This document shows, one piece after another, positions 1 to 12,353 of a stretch of 64,000 bases of DNA. A program made the position numbers and the translations under genes. The notes under the pieces are model-generated. The model was not told the origin of the DNA. It did not search any database and worked only from the letters and a program-made list of their open reading frames with translations. Numbering within the stretch: the stretch's first letter is position 1; the number at the start of each line of letters is the position of its first letter. Source of the DNA: Trichuris trichiura (lineage: Eukaryota; Nematoda; Enoplea; Trichinellida; Trichuridae); the NCBI GenBank assembly GCA_037903355.1, contig JBAJFE010000054.1, positions 1-64,000 on the forward strand, in the 5' to 3' direction.

Positions 1-1089
1 ATTTCCTATACGTATATAATGTAACTTATCTCCTGTAGTTCTGTTTTTCAATATCGTTAAGTATGTGTAGAAACTGCTGAAATTGATACTTTGAGAAACT
101 TGATTGTGGAAAGGTCAGAAACAGAAACGTGCCGTTCTTAGTATCGCATAGGCTTTATGAACGAATGTTACTTCTTGCAAGTCTGCATCTGCAAAATAGT
201 GCGAATACGTCAGAGACGTTGTAAAACACTTGAAAATCTTTTCACATGTCATAGCGAATGGACTTAAAAGCACAAGGTATTAACTTAAAAGCACAAAGTA
301 TTGTACTTATCATTGGCCCGTTGTGGGTAACCTGCCGCTGTTTCATTTATTTGATAAAGAAAACTGCCAATGCTTTTCCACGAGCTGCATGTCGCATTCT
401 TGACATTATCGAAGCGAGCGTATGAAAAAGAGAAACTTCTGGCAATTTTTAATTCAGATGAAGTACAAATGAATGCACATTGAATCCAATGTAGCAATAT
501 GTTACTTATTGGGGATGAAACTTACATTCCAGTATTCGTGATATATGTAATTCCAATCCAGGTTGTATTTCTTTTCGATTTTTATTACGACCTGAAAACT
601 TTACTAGATAGAGTTTGAATAAGCTGTGAAAGGCAGCGTTTTAAGCTTTGCAACTACTTGGAAACGGAAAGTGCATTATTAACAGTATTAATAGGTCTCC
701 ACTTTTCTTGCAGTCTCATCTAGGCTTTTAAAGTTTTTGCAGGCCTGTCTGTGAAACGTCAGGACAAGCGCACCACCAACGAACGGATGACCAAGATGTT
801 AGGAAAATTATGGAAGACTATATACGTGATTTTCTGGGCGTTCTAGTCTTGTCGTCAACGTGACGTAAACGGGGTCCCCTACATTATGCGAACAACGGGA
901 CTATACGAGCTGCTGCGTTTTCGGGAGTGAGTTTTCATTTGAACTCTACTTTGAAGACGAACAGATTAGCTTCCAAAAGCTGTAGGGATTACAGGTTGAA
1001 AACAATTTAAGTTTAATTTTTCACCTGCACCTCATAAACGTCACGTTGAATATCCTACCTCCAAACACTTCCTGAAAATCCCAGCCTCT

Positions 1090-1703
1090 AGATCAAAAAG
1101 TAATTAAGACATTTAAAGCTAAATACGGAACCCAGCTTCTGCAGTGAGTCATTAGCGAAGAAGAGTCACCAGCTCATCTGTGGGAGCGACTTCGATTGAC
1201 TTCGTCCGTTAATGCCTCAGACCCTGTAATTTGGGTCAGGTCTTCCTGGAATAAGTTTCAACCAGTGGTAATAAAGATTTGCTTCAGGAGAGCTAGATTC
1301 GTCAGAGACCAAGAGATTGATGTCGAGCTCTGATCCGATAGTCCGGCTCACGAGGCAGAGACTGAAGGAGTAGATAGATGGTAAGGCGGCCACTTCTACT
1401 GAACTCGACCCACAAGCAATCTTCCAAACTGTATTAGCCAAAGCAGGAATGAGCGTAGAAGCAAGTAGCGCAGGGGATGACGCAGAAGAGGAAACTGACG
1501 ATGAGACGGAAATGGTACAAAAGCTGAAGGAATAGGACGTAGGGCGCATGTTACCGCAGCTGAAGCATTTTGCTGCTGAAAAATGCCCAGAGATGCTGAG
1601 CGAGGTAGCTAGCGTGGAGGCCGCCCTCACCGCGTACGTTTGTAGTAAGAACAAGCATCAGGCTAGAATTGACACCTTTTTCAGGAAGCATTGTAGCCCC
1701 TAA
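1090..1703 (+). pseudogene. Decayed Tigger/pogo-type transposase, C-terminal part
   Basis: Read on the plus strand with frame changes, this stretch gives pieces typical of the end of a Tigger (Tc1/mariner superfamily) transposase. A 'KTFKAKYGTQLLQ'-like segment lies near 1102. It is followed by a W-x4-SW-x11-CF-x2-A-x-F pattern at about 1229-1305, the usual end of the DDE domain. An acidic stretch comes next, and the tail reads 'RIDTFFRKHCSP' before a stop at 1701-1703. In-frame stops (for example TAG near 1529) and frame changes show it is dead. The long minus-strand open frame over the same bases is a serine-rich shadow of this relic. No terminal repeats were found for it. The family call rests on motif memory, not on a search. 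Confidence 0.5.
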
Positions 1704-4700
1704 AAAACCGTATGCATGATTTTACAGTGACGTTGTTTTAATGCATCTCGCCATTTAATAGGCTTCCAATAAATGCTGTGCAACAGAATAAAGTGCGTAC
1801 AGATACTAATCTATTCAGCCGAGCCCCTTATAGCCACAACCTCCCTATGTCGATCAGTTTTCTCCAGCCCTTTGTGTGGTCAACTTATTGAGGTTGAACG
1901 GTATTTGTGGGTTGCTTTCCATGGACAGTTGTTCACTAGTTGTTAATGTCCGTACTAAAACCAAACATATGTCTTAGAAAGGTTAGGCAGTTAGTTATCA
2001 GTGAAAAGACAGACAAAAGGTACTTGTATGTCTTTTTGGTAATAACTATTCACTTTTTCGTTGGTAGTGCATCTGTTGCGCTTAATTATTGGCATTGATG
2101 AACAGTAAACAGATATGACACTAAGGCAGCATCGATAAGTTGCAAACACCCAACGTTCAGTAATCGCATAAGCTTTCTAAACTGTCTTGAATGCCGGGAG
2201 TTTTACGAAATGCCGAAACTCCTTCAATCAAATGAATGTATACTATGCTAAGACTACTTTCTTTCATTTACAGCTGGATCCACTGGCAGTACCCAGTGGA
2301 AATGGGCAGGCGAACTATAATTGAAATTGTTGCCATTGCTGTGTGTTAACATCAGTAAATAGAATTGTCATTTTTGACAATCTAAATGGTACAGATTGGA
2401 AGCCGCTGTTGATAAAATCTCACTCAGATCAGGGTAGATTAGAGTCGTCATTTTAGATAAAGAATTAACAAGTGTTTACCTTTTTGTAACATTCTGTCAC
2501 ACAATTTAAAGCCTTTTCATTGGTCCATGTCACGAACAACTTCGTTCGATTGAACTGTTTGTCGCAGTTCTTCGTGCACTTACTTTCCAAACCTCCCAAC
2601 TTTTCGACAGCATGTTTATTATCTTGTTGCTTCTATAAAATTTCGTATCGTTACATTGAATGCTAAGCGTAAATAAAACAGTTTGACGTAGACACAAAGG
2701 AGAGGAATCAAAGCTACGTATTAACATGTGTTGAAGAAACGTTCAATAAATAAAGGATGAGTGAGCAGGTATATGCTTATCAAACGCAGCCACAGTTTCG
2801 TATCCGCTGCTTCACTGAGATTCCTGAAGAGCACAGGTCAAGAAAGCTCTGCTCCTCCTATTTCCTCCTATTTAGCAGCCATGAAACCTGTGCTCTTTCT
2901 TTGCCTGATCAGCGAACCAGTTAACCTTCTGGAAAAAAATCGGCTAGCAAACGCGGATATTGAGTCAGAAAGTCTGATTCTCAGGTGGCCACCGCCAAAC
3001 TTGGCGATGCTTTGTTGCATCGCAACTGCTTGAGACCACTCCAGACACAGACTCTCGCACACTATGCCAGAACTTTCTTTGAATGGAGCTTTTAGTATTG
3101 CGCAACTATTTACTGAATATTTAGTCTGCAGTAGCGGATGAAGAAGCGTATAGCATCATCAGCATGCCGCCCTCTAGACATCTGCACCCACAATTACGTT
3201 TGGCCGAACAAAGAGGGTAGGCGGTGCCATAAAAATGGTGGAAACGCCTTCATAGTTTCATCAATAAACATTATATTTAGCGGTCAGTTTGACTTGCACA
3301 CCCAAGTCGGTTTCACTTTATACGGAAGTTGTGAATTGCATGATATTAAATTGGGCTGGTGGTAGAGAGAGGAATCTCGGATAACCGAAAGCACGGATAC
3401 AGTGGTTTGACCGTAACTGCTTTTTATGCATTAATAGTTTGGTCGATTTAGATCTAAGTAACATGTTCGAGCATTGGATTTTCACGCTTACCGTGAAATA
3501 GGCACGCAACTGGTTCACGCGAATCAACATCTCTGGCTAAAAAAAGACGAAATTAAGAATAATCGTATGCATAGTGTCAGAAACTTTACCATGTAGTGAT
3601 ACATTATTTCGTCTTGGAAAAATTATTTACAGCTGGGTTTCCTAAGTGAAACATGCTGGCAAACGAACTGAGTGTAGTTCCAGGCACAGCGCGAAGGTAG
3701 ATAATTTATTGTGCTTTCAAAATTATTCATCACATACACCAATTTTCAAATGTTTGTGTTGTTGGCTACTGCGTATAAGAAACGGAAGCAGAAGCTTCCA
3801 CAAAATTAAGTGTGTATCGAAACATTATTTTATATGAAAAACTGTTCAACTGACGTCATTCACCTCTTAAAGGAGTATGGCACGCGTGGCAAACGTATGC
3901 TCACTGGAAAGTATTAGTTCTCAATCATTAGACATATATTATTATCACCTACATTTGAACTCACCAATTCTGTAACTTCTTGTGTGGGTTCAAACTGAAA
4001 AGTGTAATTCTTGCAACTGATTGCACCAATCATAAGGAAAGTTACAAATACTTTCATCATGTTCTGAGCTACGCTATCCCAGAAATGTTACGCGAAGCAA
4101 TTTATGGCAGTAGCGATATAAAAGCATTGTTTATTTTAAGTCTCTGCTGCCTCCTGAAGCTAGACATCAGGAATGCCAGTTGCACCAGCTGATATGAAAA
4201 CCCTAAGTACCCACTAGTAATGACAATAAAAATTTACCGTCTACGGGAATTTGTTTTTCCGGCTGCCTGACTTTTAAGCAGACAAAATGTAGAGAGCAAA
4301 TCGTGAAACACTGTGTACATAAATATTACCAACATTAATCATGTACGAGAGGCTAATCTCAATAGGTGAATATCACTTCCCAATAATATGAAAGTTTGGC
4401 TACAACTTTCGTTTACTCTAATCGGGTAGATGCAGTCATTTCAAAAGCAAGTTAGCATCTCACAATTTCACGTAATCGTTTTTTCAGAAAAACGGGGTGA
4501 ACACAAACTTTATCACTATAATACTGATTGTTTCGTAGTTTTAGATTGCATTCACTTAATGTGATTCTTTTTTCTCATTTCCATTGAACAGGAAAGGTCG
4601 TAAGGTCTTCATGTTTTAGTGAAGCGTACGCACGCATGCAGCCATTGGCATTTAAAGTATAGAATTGCAAGTTACCATTCATGTAATGTCTTTAAGGCTG

Positions 4701-5279
4701 TCGCAGTACCTTGAATTCTCAGTTTTTTAGTGACTTTCGGGCCGCAATCTGGTGCAATAAAAAGTTCTGCTGCTGTATGCAAGGTCAGTCCCGGTAGAAA
4801 CGTAAACCTTCACTGTAAAGTACAGCTTTACCCTATTTACTGTACACAAGTGCTTATTGAGATTTTAGGCATAGCCTACTTAAAGCATTTGTACTGTCGA
4901 AGGCAGAGGCTGTAAATATAGATACGTTAGGTCGTAATGGACGACGCGATAAGCTTTGATAATTTTTGAGCAAGAGCGCTGCGAAAAACTGACATGCATA
5001 GTCCCAAAACATGCACAGTCACTGAATAGGCAACGTCTGTCTGCAAACAGCAATTAATTAAACAGAGTGTGCCTACGTTTGTGTATTTATAACTAGCTAA
5101 TAAATATATATTTTTATCGGTCGCAGAGTTGAAAAACTTTTTATTGCTCAAAGTACACCTTGGCCTTCAAACTGATAACTGGTGTTGCGTTAGTAATTCT
5201 CCATTCGACGAGTCTAACACATGATCTAAAGTTTTAAATTTCTTGGCTTGCAACCTCTGGGCCGCAGCTGTAAAGAAAC
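1704..5279. other. Gene-poor interval, no supported gene
   Basis: AT-rich sequence with only short unconvincing open frames. A pyrimidine-rich tract and AG at 2273 could be a splice acceptor, but no frame after it is persuasive. Nothing else is supported. Confidence 0.5.
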
Positions 5280-5281
5280 TA

Positions 5282-5970
5282 CAGTAAAAATTGCCTAATC
5301 CGGACGCCTCGGGACGGAGGGTTGTCCGGATTAGGCAAAAATCCGGATTATGGAAGAGGCTTACAGTAGGTCACAGAAAAGCAGCTAATGCAGTTTTAGA
5401 TGTAAGTTCCTGGCGTCCGCAGCGCGATGTCAGTCTCTGCAAGTGGGTCTCTTAACTTACGAGAGCAGTGAAGTCCGTCCGATTATGGAAAACGATTGAC
5501 CAGTGGAAACCAGTTTCTTATGTGGCGTGGACGCTGTACCACAAAGCGACTTGGGAAGTAATTCCTGTGAACTTATTTTGCTATAACGATTCTGTTTTTG
5601 TGCGTATCCTGCTGTTACATTGAGGGTTCTCTCCCGGCGTGTTGATGTACAGGCGCATGAACCGCGCCACGTCACACGCTCTGTTCGATGTCGATATTGA
5701 CCACTTCGATGCATATTTCTGTTTATTTGGGGAACCCTAGGCCTCGACGTGCTTTGCTGCAGTTAACCTATTGGTCTAGATTGACTCGGCAGAGCCGTGG
5801 CTAGTCTGCGCCTATGCTAACGTATACCGAAAGGACCGTTGGCACGTTGTTTGCTGCCCTTATAGTCGCTGCTGCCAAGTGACTGCCCTTTTCGCACAGC
5901 CTAATTATTTTTAATTCATACGGTCACTCTGTTGTTCTCTTCGCGAGTCCAGATTAGGGAGGTTTCACTG
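5282..5970. mobile_element. Tigger/pogo-like non-autonomous element with TA target sites
   Basis: The left end starts CAGTAAAAATTGCCTAATCC. The right end, read in reverse complement, starts CAGTGAAACCTCCCTAATCT. About 19 of the first 26 bases agree, and both are of the Tigger/pogo terminal type. TA flanks both sides (5280-5281 and 5971-5972), the target duplication of this superfamily. Just inside the left end, TAATCCGGA and its complement form a hairpin with a third copy of ATCCGGATTA. At 689 bp it has no credible transposase and is probably an internal-deletion derivative mobilised in trans. Confidence 0.7.
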
Positions 5971-5972
5971 TA

Positions 5973-8900
5973 CTGTATTTGAATTGTTATTGCTATTATG
6001 GTGCTGTTGCAACGTTGCTTTCTTGATTTGCTGTGGTAACCATATTTTTAAAGCAATGTGATCATAACATGTTTATTCTATTAGTGGCGCACCAAATTAG
6101 AAGCAGTTCAAAGGTTAACGTAGCTGCATTTAACGTTTCTGCATATCCCAGCGTGGTCGTATTACCAGAGAGTGTATGACAGCTGCTGACTCCGTCATCG
6201 AGCATGGAAGGTTTCAGTCTGAGACAGGTCTTTGCACGTATAGGAGTCATTACCACGGACGTTTGAAGTGGCTGGAATAAGCGTTAACAAAGACATCAGA
6301 CGCCAGAAATGCGTGTTAAATGTCGCCGTACATTTTGCAATTCTATCATAGTTTTTAGTTCCTCACATAGCGAAATATTTTAACTTGTTACGCACGCGTT
6401 CACAGATACCAAGGCTCTTCAGCTGAAGATTTACATCAAGGTTATTTACTGTATTCGCAATAAAAAACCTTCGTGCGGGACGCGCCATAATTAACAAAAT
6501 TTAACGATATTCACAGTCACAACTGATGTTTATTCTTGCAAACCACGAACCGTTGCGTTCCTTATTTAAACGTTAGATTGGTTTAACCGAACTGCGAGCT
6601 GGCTGCAGTACGCGGGTTCCCACAGCAGTGCTATTTTTTTTCTGATGACAGTGTTGTGGTAGCACAGAACTTCTAATTTTTCGTTGCTTACTCTCTTGGC
6701 GCCAACTTTCCCTATTGCCGTTTAAGAGCTTTTGGAGGAATGAAAAATGGCGACTTACGTGCAAAACTGCATGAAGACTGACCTTCGGATAACAGACGTA
6801 ACTAAAAGGTTTATTTTCCCTTCCTTCCTCCAAATTTATCTAAGAATAATGTAATACATTACATTTGCACTGCACTAAATGGGCTCTGCCATAAATAACG
6901 CTCCTGCGTTCATAAGTGGTGCCATCTCGGCGCTAGCCTATCGATACTCTGCTGACCATTGAACTAACGAAGTACTTTTTGAATCGACTGTATTTCATTC
7001 ATTTGAAAGATTCTGCGAGGGCAGTCTGCGCGCCTGAGAGAAACATATTTACAATCAGAAACCACCACTAGACAATTTAGTTCTGAAGGATGGAAAAGTG
7101 CAAGCAAAAGTATTGACATGCTGACGGTGTATGTGCCTAAAGAAACGATCAGATGATGCCTTCGTCGAATAGAGGAGGCAAAAATCTTAATGAAATTCAT
7201 TCGACGTGAACTGTCCAATTCGCATAAATCAGCAAGATCAGATGTACTTGAAGAACTCACTGGGTTTCGAAAAGTACTTTTCTTTAATCAGACTTTTGTG
7301 CACGATGAAAAGAGTTTTTTATTGTAACGAAAAAAGCCTAATCGTGTGGGTGAACAAAAACATTCCATCTAAGACTTTCGCAAGACTGGATTTGCACGCT
7401 AAATGTTGCGCTTTTTGTATGATCGTGTACTGTGCGTGTATCGCAATACAGAATCTTCCAACTCAGATGGACGATCACTTCAGAGGCCTGTTGACATGAA
7501 TTGCGCTCCTTAAGTTATCAAAAATATGGCCGAGATTAATGAATAGATGAAAGTTCTGTGGATACAGTAAATGTGAGCGCAAAAGTTTGCAAAAGCTGCA
7601 GAGGCCAAAGTTAAAAAACCTTATGATCAAAAAGATTTTATTTTCTCAAAATAATTGCTCCGCAATCCTGCGGATCACCGCTACAATGTTAAATACCAAT
7701 TAGCCATTAGCGCATTTTGAATTGCAATAGTTTTTAATTCAGAAAGCTGAAGTATTTGTCGTTGAAAGATCTTGGCAGTTCAGCTGCACCACTGTAGGTC
7801 TTCACACGACTGTGTATATCTTCTGCAGGTTCAACTTGTCCTCCTTTTCTCGTTTTTCAATTTTCTAAACAAGTAATTTGGGTGCTGAAAGTACTAATTA
7901 TGTGGAAGTAAGCTATTTTCTCCAAACGCGTAGCAGTAGAAAAGTATGTTTACAAGGCATCCTCCAGGTTTGAGTGCATAAGATATGTGATTTTGCTAAT
8001 GCGCTAACTGTGTAGGATGCATAATTTCCTGCATAGAAATATGAGTGAAGCGTATGTTTCAAAACTTTCTACTGTGAGGACCAGCCTGTTCAAAAATATT
8101 ATTTTTCTAGAACGCTGCACGTGAAAATCCCGCGGTCAGCTTAGCCATACAAGTAATATACAAAAGGGCATGCCTACCTTTATGTAACAAGTCACCATGC
8201 ACTCTTGACCCATCTCCTTATGCCATCCTTGGCCAAATCTGTTTTTCATTTTCTTCTTTTTTTCACATTTTTCAGTACAACGAGGATGAATATTTTTTAT
8301 CTTTTTAACTGCCACCTCATTTATTATCCTCGAATCTCTCTGTGAAAAGGCGACATCTCATTAAACGTGGCGAATTGTAGCAGCACACCAAGCGCTCCGA
8401 TTGCCGCCATTGAAGAATTGTATGACGCATAGAACATTAAGTATTTTCTTATATTATCAATGATAAGGCGATAGGCTTTTTTGCAGTGTACTCAGGTTAG
8501 TCGTTTGGTTAGTACTATTACTTAACTAGTTTTAGCGAAATAATGTGAAGTGGAACTGCAATTACTTATCAACCTTTAAAAGCGCTGTCTCAACGTTAGG
8601 AGAAAGCCTCACACAATTGTAGGCTTCTGTTCTAAAGTACTATATAAATTACAATGATTTTTTACTGCTTACCTGGTAATATTCAGATAGCTGGCCCAAT
8701 CGAATCATTAAGTATGGCTGAAAGTGTATCAGTCAGTAATCAATAGTTGCTCTACGAAGGCAAGCCTAGTGCTGCTGCAAAGTGATGCAGACCGTACGTC
8801 ACAAAGTGCACGATCCAGAAAGTTGACGAACTGAGCTTCGCCTAGAGTATTCGCGAAACCTAACCAGTACATAGTGCCTCTATTTAAGCATCTAGAACTC

Positions 8901-11374
8901 AACCTGCGCTGAAAAAAGTTCACTAAACATACCCTGCTCAAAAATGACGTCCTTTTCTTGACACTTGAAATTCCCGGGAAGGTATTAATTGTAACTCTTT
9001 GGTGGTGTTGAATTCTTGCAGCTGGTTCTTGTTTTAATTGTAAATCTTGAATCTGAGTCGACTTAAGATTTTTTGAAGTTTTGTTCTGGGCTTATCAGTA
9101 TGTGCGAGTACACCTACTGTTAACAATCTGCCTCTAAAACGAGTGTTCTAGCGATTTCTTCAGCGAACTGTAAAATTCTGAATAGACTGACTGCTTTTAG
9201 TGGCTCACACGAGTTCTCATGAATAAAAGTGCGTTGATACGTTTTTGGTTTTCCACACTTACGAGTTCTTTGATTTGATTCGTTGGGCGAACAACCCTAC
9301 CACAGATTAGGGCAAGCGACTGAAGAACTAGCAGAATAATAAACACTTTCCTCATGCTTAATGTTCATGCTAAGCTACCATGATAGGACAGGTCTTTTAT
9401 GAATTTTTTGCTAACTGCCAAACAGCTACATTCAGCTGATGCTACTAACTTGTGTAAACTACAGAGGATTTGGTTACGGTAAAATCAATCTAAAGGCTTT
9501 TGGACTTCAGCTAAAGCTCGCAGTAGTTACCAAAACTTAAGCTTTTATTTAAACAAGCTATTTTCACTTTCATAGAAACCGTTCCACGCATTTGTGTTAA
9601 AATTTGTGAAGCTGAAGCCACAGGAACGGTATACAAAGTAGTGCGCAATTTTTTCGGTTTCATACATCTAAACTGGCAAACGAAAGATTGTTACCGTTGA
9701 TATAGTGGTTTGATTAGCACATGGAAACATAATAGTGTTAACCACATTTAAGCAGCTCTGACCCAGAAAGTCTTACTTCTCTTTAAATGGCTCCTGCAAG
9801 CTAAGTATTAACTATTAGCTATTAGTTAGCTGTTAGCTATTGGTATTAGCTATTAGGCTTTTCTATGGGCACGTACAAGCTAAGTTCTAACAACAATAAA
9901 CGTTATGTGGAAAAACCGGTTAAAGCCGTAAAAGTATTTTCAAAAAGAAATTTTAAAAACCCGTTACGAAGAAGAGAGAAAAAAGAAAAAAACAGAACGT
10001 GTCATTAAAACGAGGTCGTATTCGCTAATGCGAAAGTGAGCCAAGCTGATATGTACGCATCTTGTGATCACTTCTTTCTCGAATCGTCGTTAGCCTGCTG
10101 GTAAAGGCTTACCTAGAATGCGTCCCAGCTTTGTCAGACATCATATCTAACAGGAGGCAGTGGGCATAATCTTTCGTTAATAGCCTTCTGAAAAATTTGT
10201 ATGAGCATGCCGGAAGTCTTTACTTGCGTAGGCATATATTTTATAGGACTGGATAACATGAAATGCAAGACAATCGAATAGATAGGCGCCAATTAACGGT
10301 AATGGAAATAAAAAACTGTGCTTCCATCCTACTTCCACGAACAACTTATTCCATCAACACTTTTCAGGTGATCTATGTTGTCCAGTCGCGCAATTGACAT
10401 CAGACTAGTTCATGGTTTACTCTCTGGATATCTTTTATTTGAAAAACACAAAAGGATTAGCTTGCGAAAAAACAGCTTTAATTTTCAGCTTTTTGGCGTT
10501 TCATTGCTTTCAGATGCAGCACTGATAGATCGATTGACTCCAAGTGGTTCAATCCAAAGAGACCTCTCCAACTGTGCTTCCACGAGGTCATCACAGTTAG
10601 GAGGTTTCTCATCATTACATTCATTAATTCGTGTGAAGACAAAAAGCTTTTTCTCAGAGGATTCGCATAGTAGGAGCCCACTTCAAACGTGATGGCAATG
10701 CCAGCCATTCTAGTATTGAGAAATGCAGCCTAGTCCTTTTTCTCTTTTCAATTATTGGTGGCAAAAAAGCGTAGCAACGTTTCGCATTTACAGAAACTGA
10801 GCAACTATTTAATTGCATTTTGCACATGTGTGCACAGCCGTCCTACTAACATGGGACATGTCTATTATTTTAATCTTCCGTGGGTGGATGTCATAATCTA
10901 ACTGATGCACGAAAACGGTAAACAGAGAACTAGCGCGTGATCTATCTATTTACCTATTTTTTGAGTTCAGCAGCTATGCCTAGATTATTAACAGAGCGCA
11001 GAGTCAAGGGATGTTAGTGCTCTTAAGTGAAATCAGTTTTGAAGTTTGCTATCTTTCTAGTTGGTTCACCATTTCGCTTAGACATGACCAATGATAAAAG
11101 CTGAAAAATAATTTATTACTTTTATAGTGAAGGTGACGATTAATCGGTTTCACGTGTGAGGGCCAAGTAAGAATAATTTACTGATCAACTGCGACAAGTA
11201 TCAACGCACAAATCACCAATAAATGAAAACTGTACTTATAGGTATTTAAATTATCCCTTTGTGTACTCCTGCTTTTCTGAAAAATTGTATAGTCTCAAAA
11301 ATATAATATCTAATCCTTCACGACGCTTGTTCACTACCTTAAACGTTGCTCCACTAAATTTTTTCTCTTCCCAG
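5973..11374. other. Gene-poor interval, no supported gene
   Basis: Short open frames only. Isolated acceptor-like tracts occur near 7818, 8275 and 10387. The one near 8275 would give a ten-codon terminal exon, but none is backed by a matching donor and upstream exon. A short TAGCTATTAGT-like direct repeat lies near 9800-9860. Confidence 0.45.
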
Positions 11375-11516
11375 AACTGAAGGAATATTTCAAAGGGAAT
11401 CGCGTTGGGTCTGCGAATGAGGCGAAAAACTCTCGTCGAAATGGTGCAATAGACAGCCCTCAGGATTCCACTCAGAAAGGTAGTAATGATGGAAGCACTG
11501 ATTTCAAAAATGCTTA
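11375..11516 (+). CDS. Possible terminal coding exon, hydrophilic C-tail
   Basis: A strong nematode-type acceptor (pyrimidine tract ending CTTCCCAG at 11374) opens a frame, after two leading bases, of about 46 codons. It starts LKEYFKGNRVGSANEAKNSR and ends STDFKNA before TAG at 11514-11516. The peptide is polar, rich in Asn, Ser and Gly, with no hydrophobic segment, like a cytoplasmic tail. AT-rich sequence with ATAAAATAATA follows within 50 bases. I could not identify a partner exon ending in phase 1 upstream, so the gene, if real, starts outside the part I can resolve. Family unknown; it could be a chance open frame after a cryptic acceptor. Confidence 0.3.
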
Positions 11517-11790
11517 GAGCTTTATGGAAATAATTTTGATAATATTGATAAAATAATAACTTTGACGCTATTGTAAATGAACAAAGAATCAGTTTCTCTG
11601 CTCATCCATACGTTGGTCAGGCGTTTGCTTTGGTTATTTAAGGAAACAAAAACAGGCAAGAAAAAACCTTCTGAAGCTCCATCACATTAGCGAGCAGTAT
11701 TTATTATGACGAACTGTAAAGGACTGTTAAATTCATAAGTCCATAAATATGAAAAAAGCATTTGTTCTCAAGAAACGTAAGGGTTGACAA

Positions 11791-12349
11791 TGTTTATGCG
11801 TGACGTTTTTGACAGACATAACTCGCTATCTGGGCGCCGTCGTTTGTCTTCGCAGCGCTATCTGTATTGACTGCGTTTAGGGGCGGGGTTTTAAGTTTGA
11901 AGCTGTAAAGAAAAAGGCAACGTTTAAGCAGCATAAGTGCAAATTAATGATTGATAAAAGCAGAAGGGAATATAAATTGCAACTCGAAGGATTTAGAAGC
12001 GTTGGAGTTGCTACGCCGGACACCTGTCGCAAGGAAAAAAAGCAGAGGTGTTAATGGACATCGGTCTCCAACAAAGGCAAGATTGACTATGATTGATGGT
12101 GTCCATTGATGACCACTCTGTTACCCGTTTAATGTTGTTAATCTGAGGCCATGGGAGTGACGATATCTAGGAGTTGTCTAGACGCTCCCTATTTAAAACC
12201 CTCTCGCTAACTTTGCCCCCCCTCTCTCTCTCTTTCGCTCTTACCTTCAGGCCGGTGTGGTTATGAGCGTTCACTCGTTTGTACCATTTTCACTGTGTAA
12301 CTAATAAAGTTACTTTCATTGTGCTCGACTTCGAAGGCGTAACCTCCCA
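11791..12349 (+). mobile_element. Probable solo LTR
   Basis: The 559 bp segment starts TGTTTATG and ends CTCCCA, giving the TG...CA ends of an LTR. It is flanked by a 4 bp direct repeat ACAA (11787-11790 and 12350-12353), a duplication length usual for Gypsy-type elements. Inside, in the expected order, are a TATA-like TATTTAAAA near 12189, a CT-rich run, and an AATAAAG polyadenylation-type signal near 12303. No primer-binding site, polypurine tract or retroviral-type open frame sits next to it, so it reads as the residue of recombination between two LTRs. A single copy in the window means the boundaries rest on these signals alone. Confidence 0.5.
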
Positions 12350-12353
12350 ACAA

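Noticed and set aside
1217..1654. 145-codon serine-rich minus-strand frame
   Set aside because: It is the antisense shadow of the decayed Tigger transposase on the plus strand.
10375..10708. Overlapping open frames on both strands, about 100 and 76 codons
   Set aside because: No domain, no splice signals in matching phase, and neither strand has coding-like composition.
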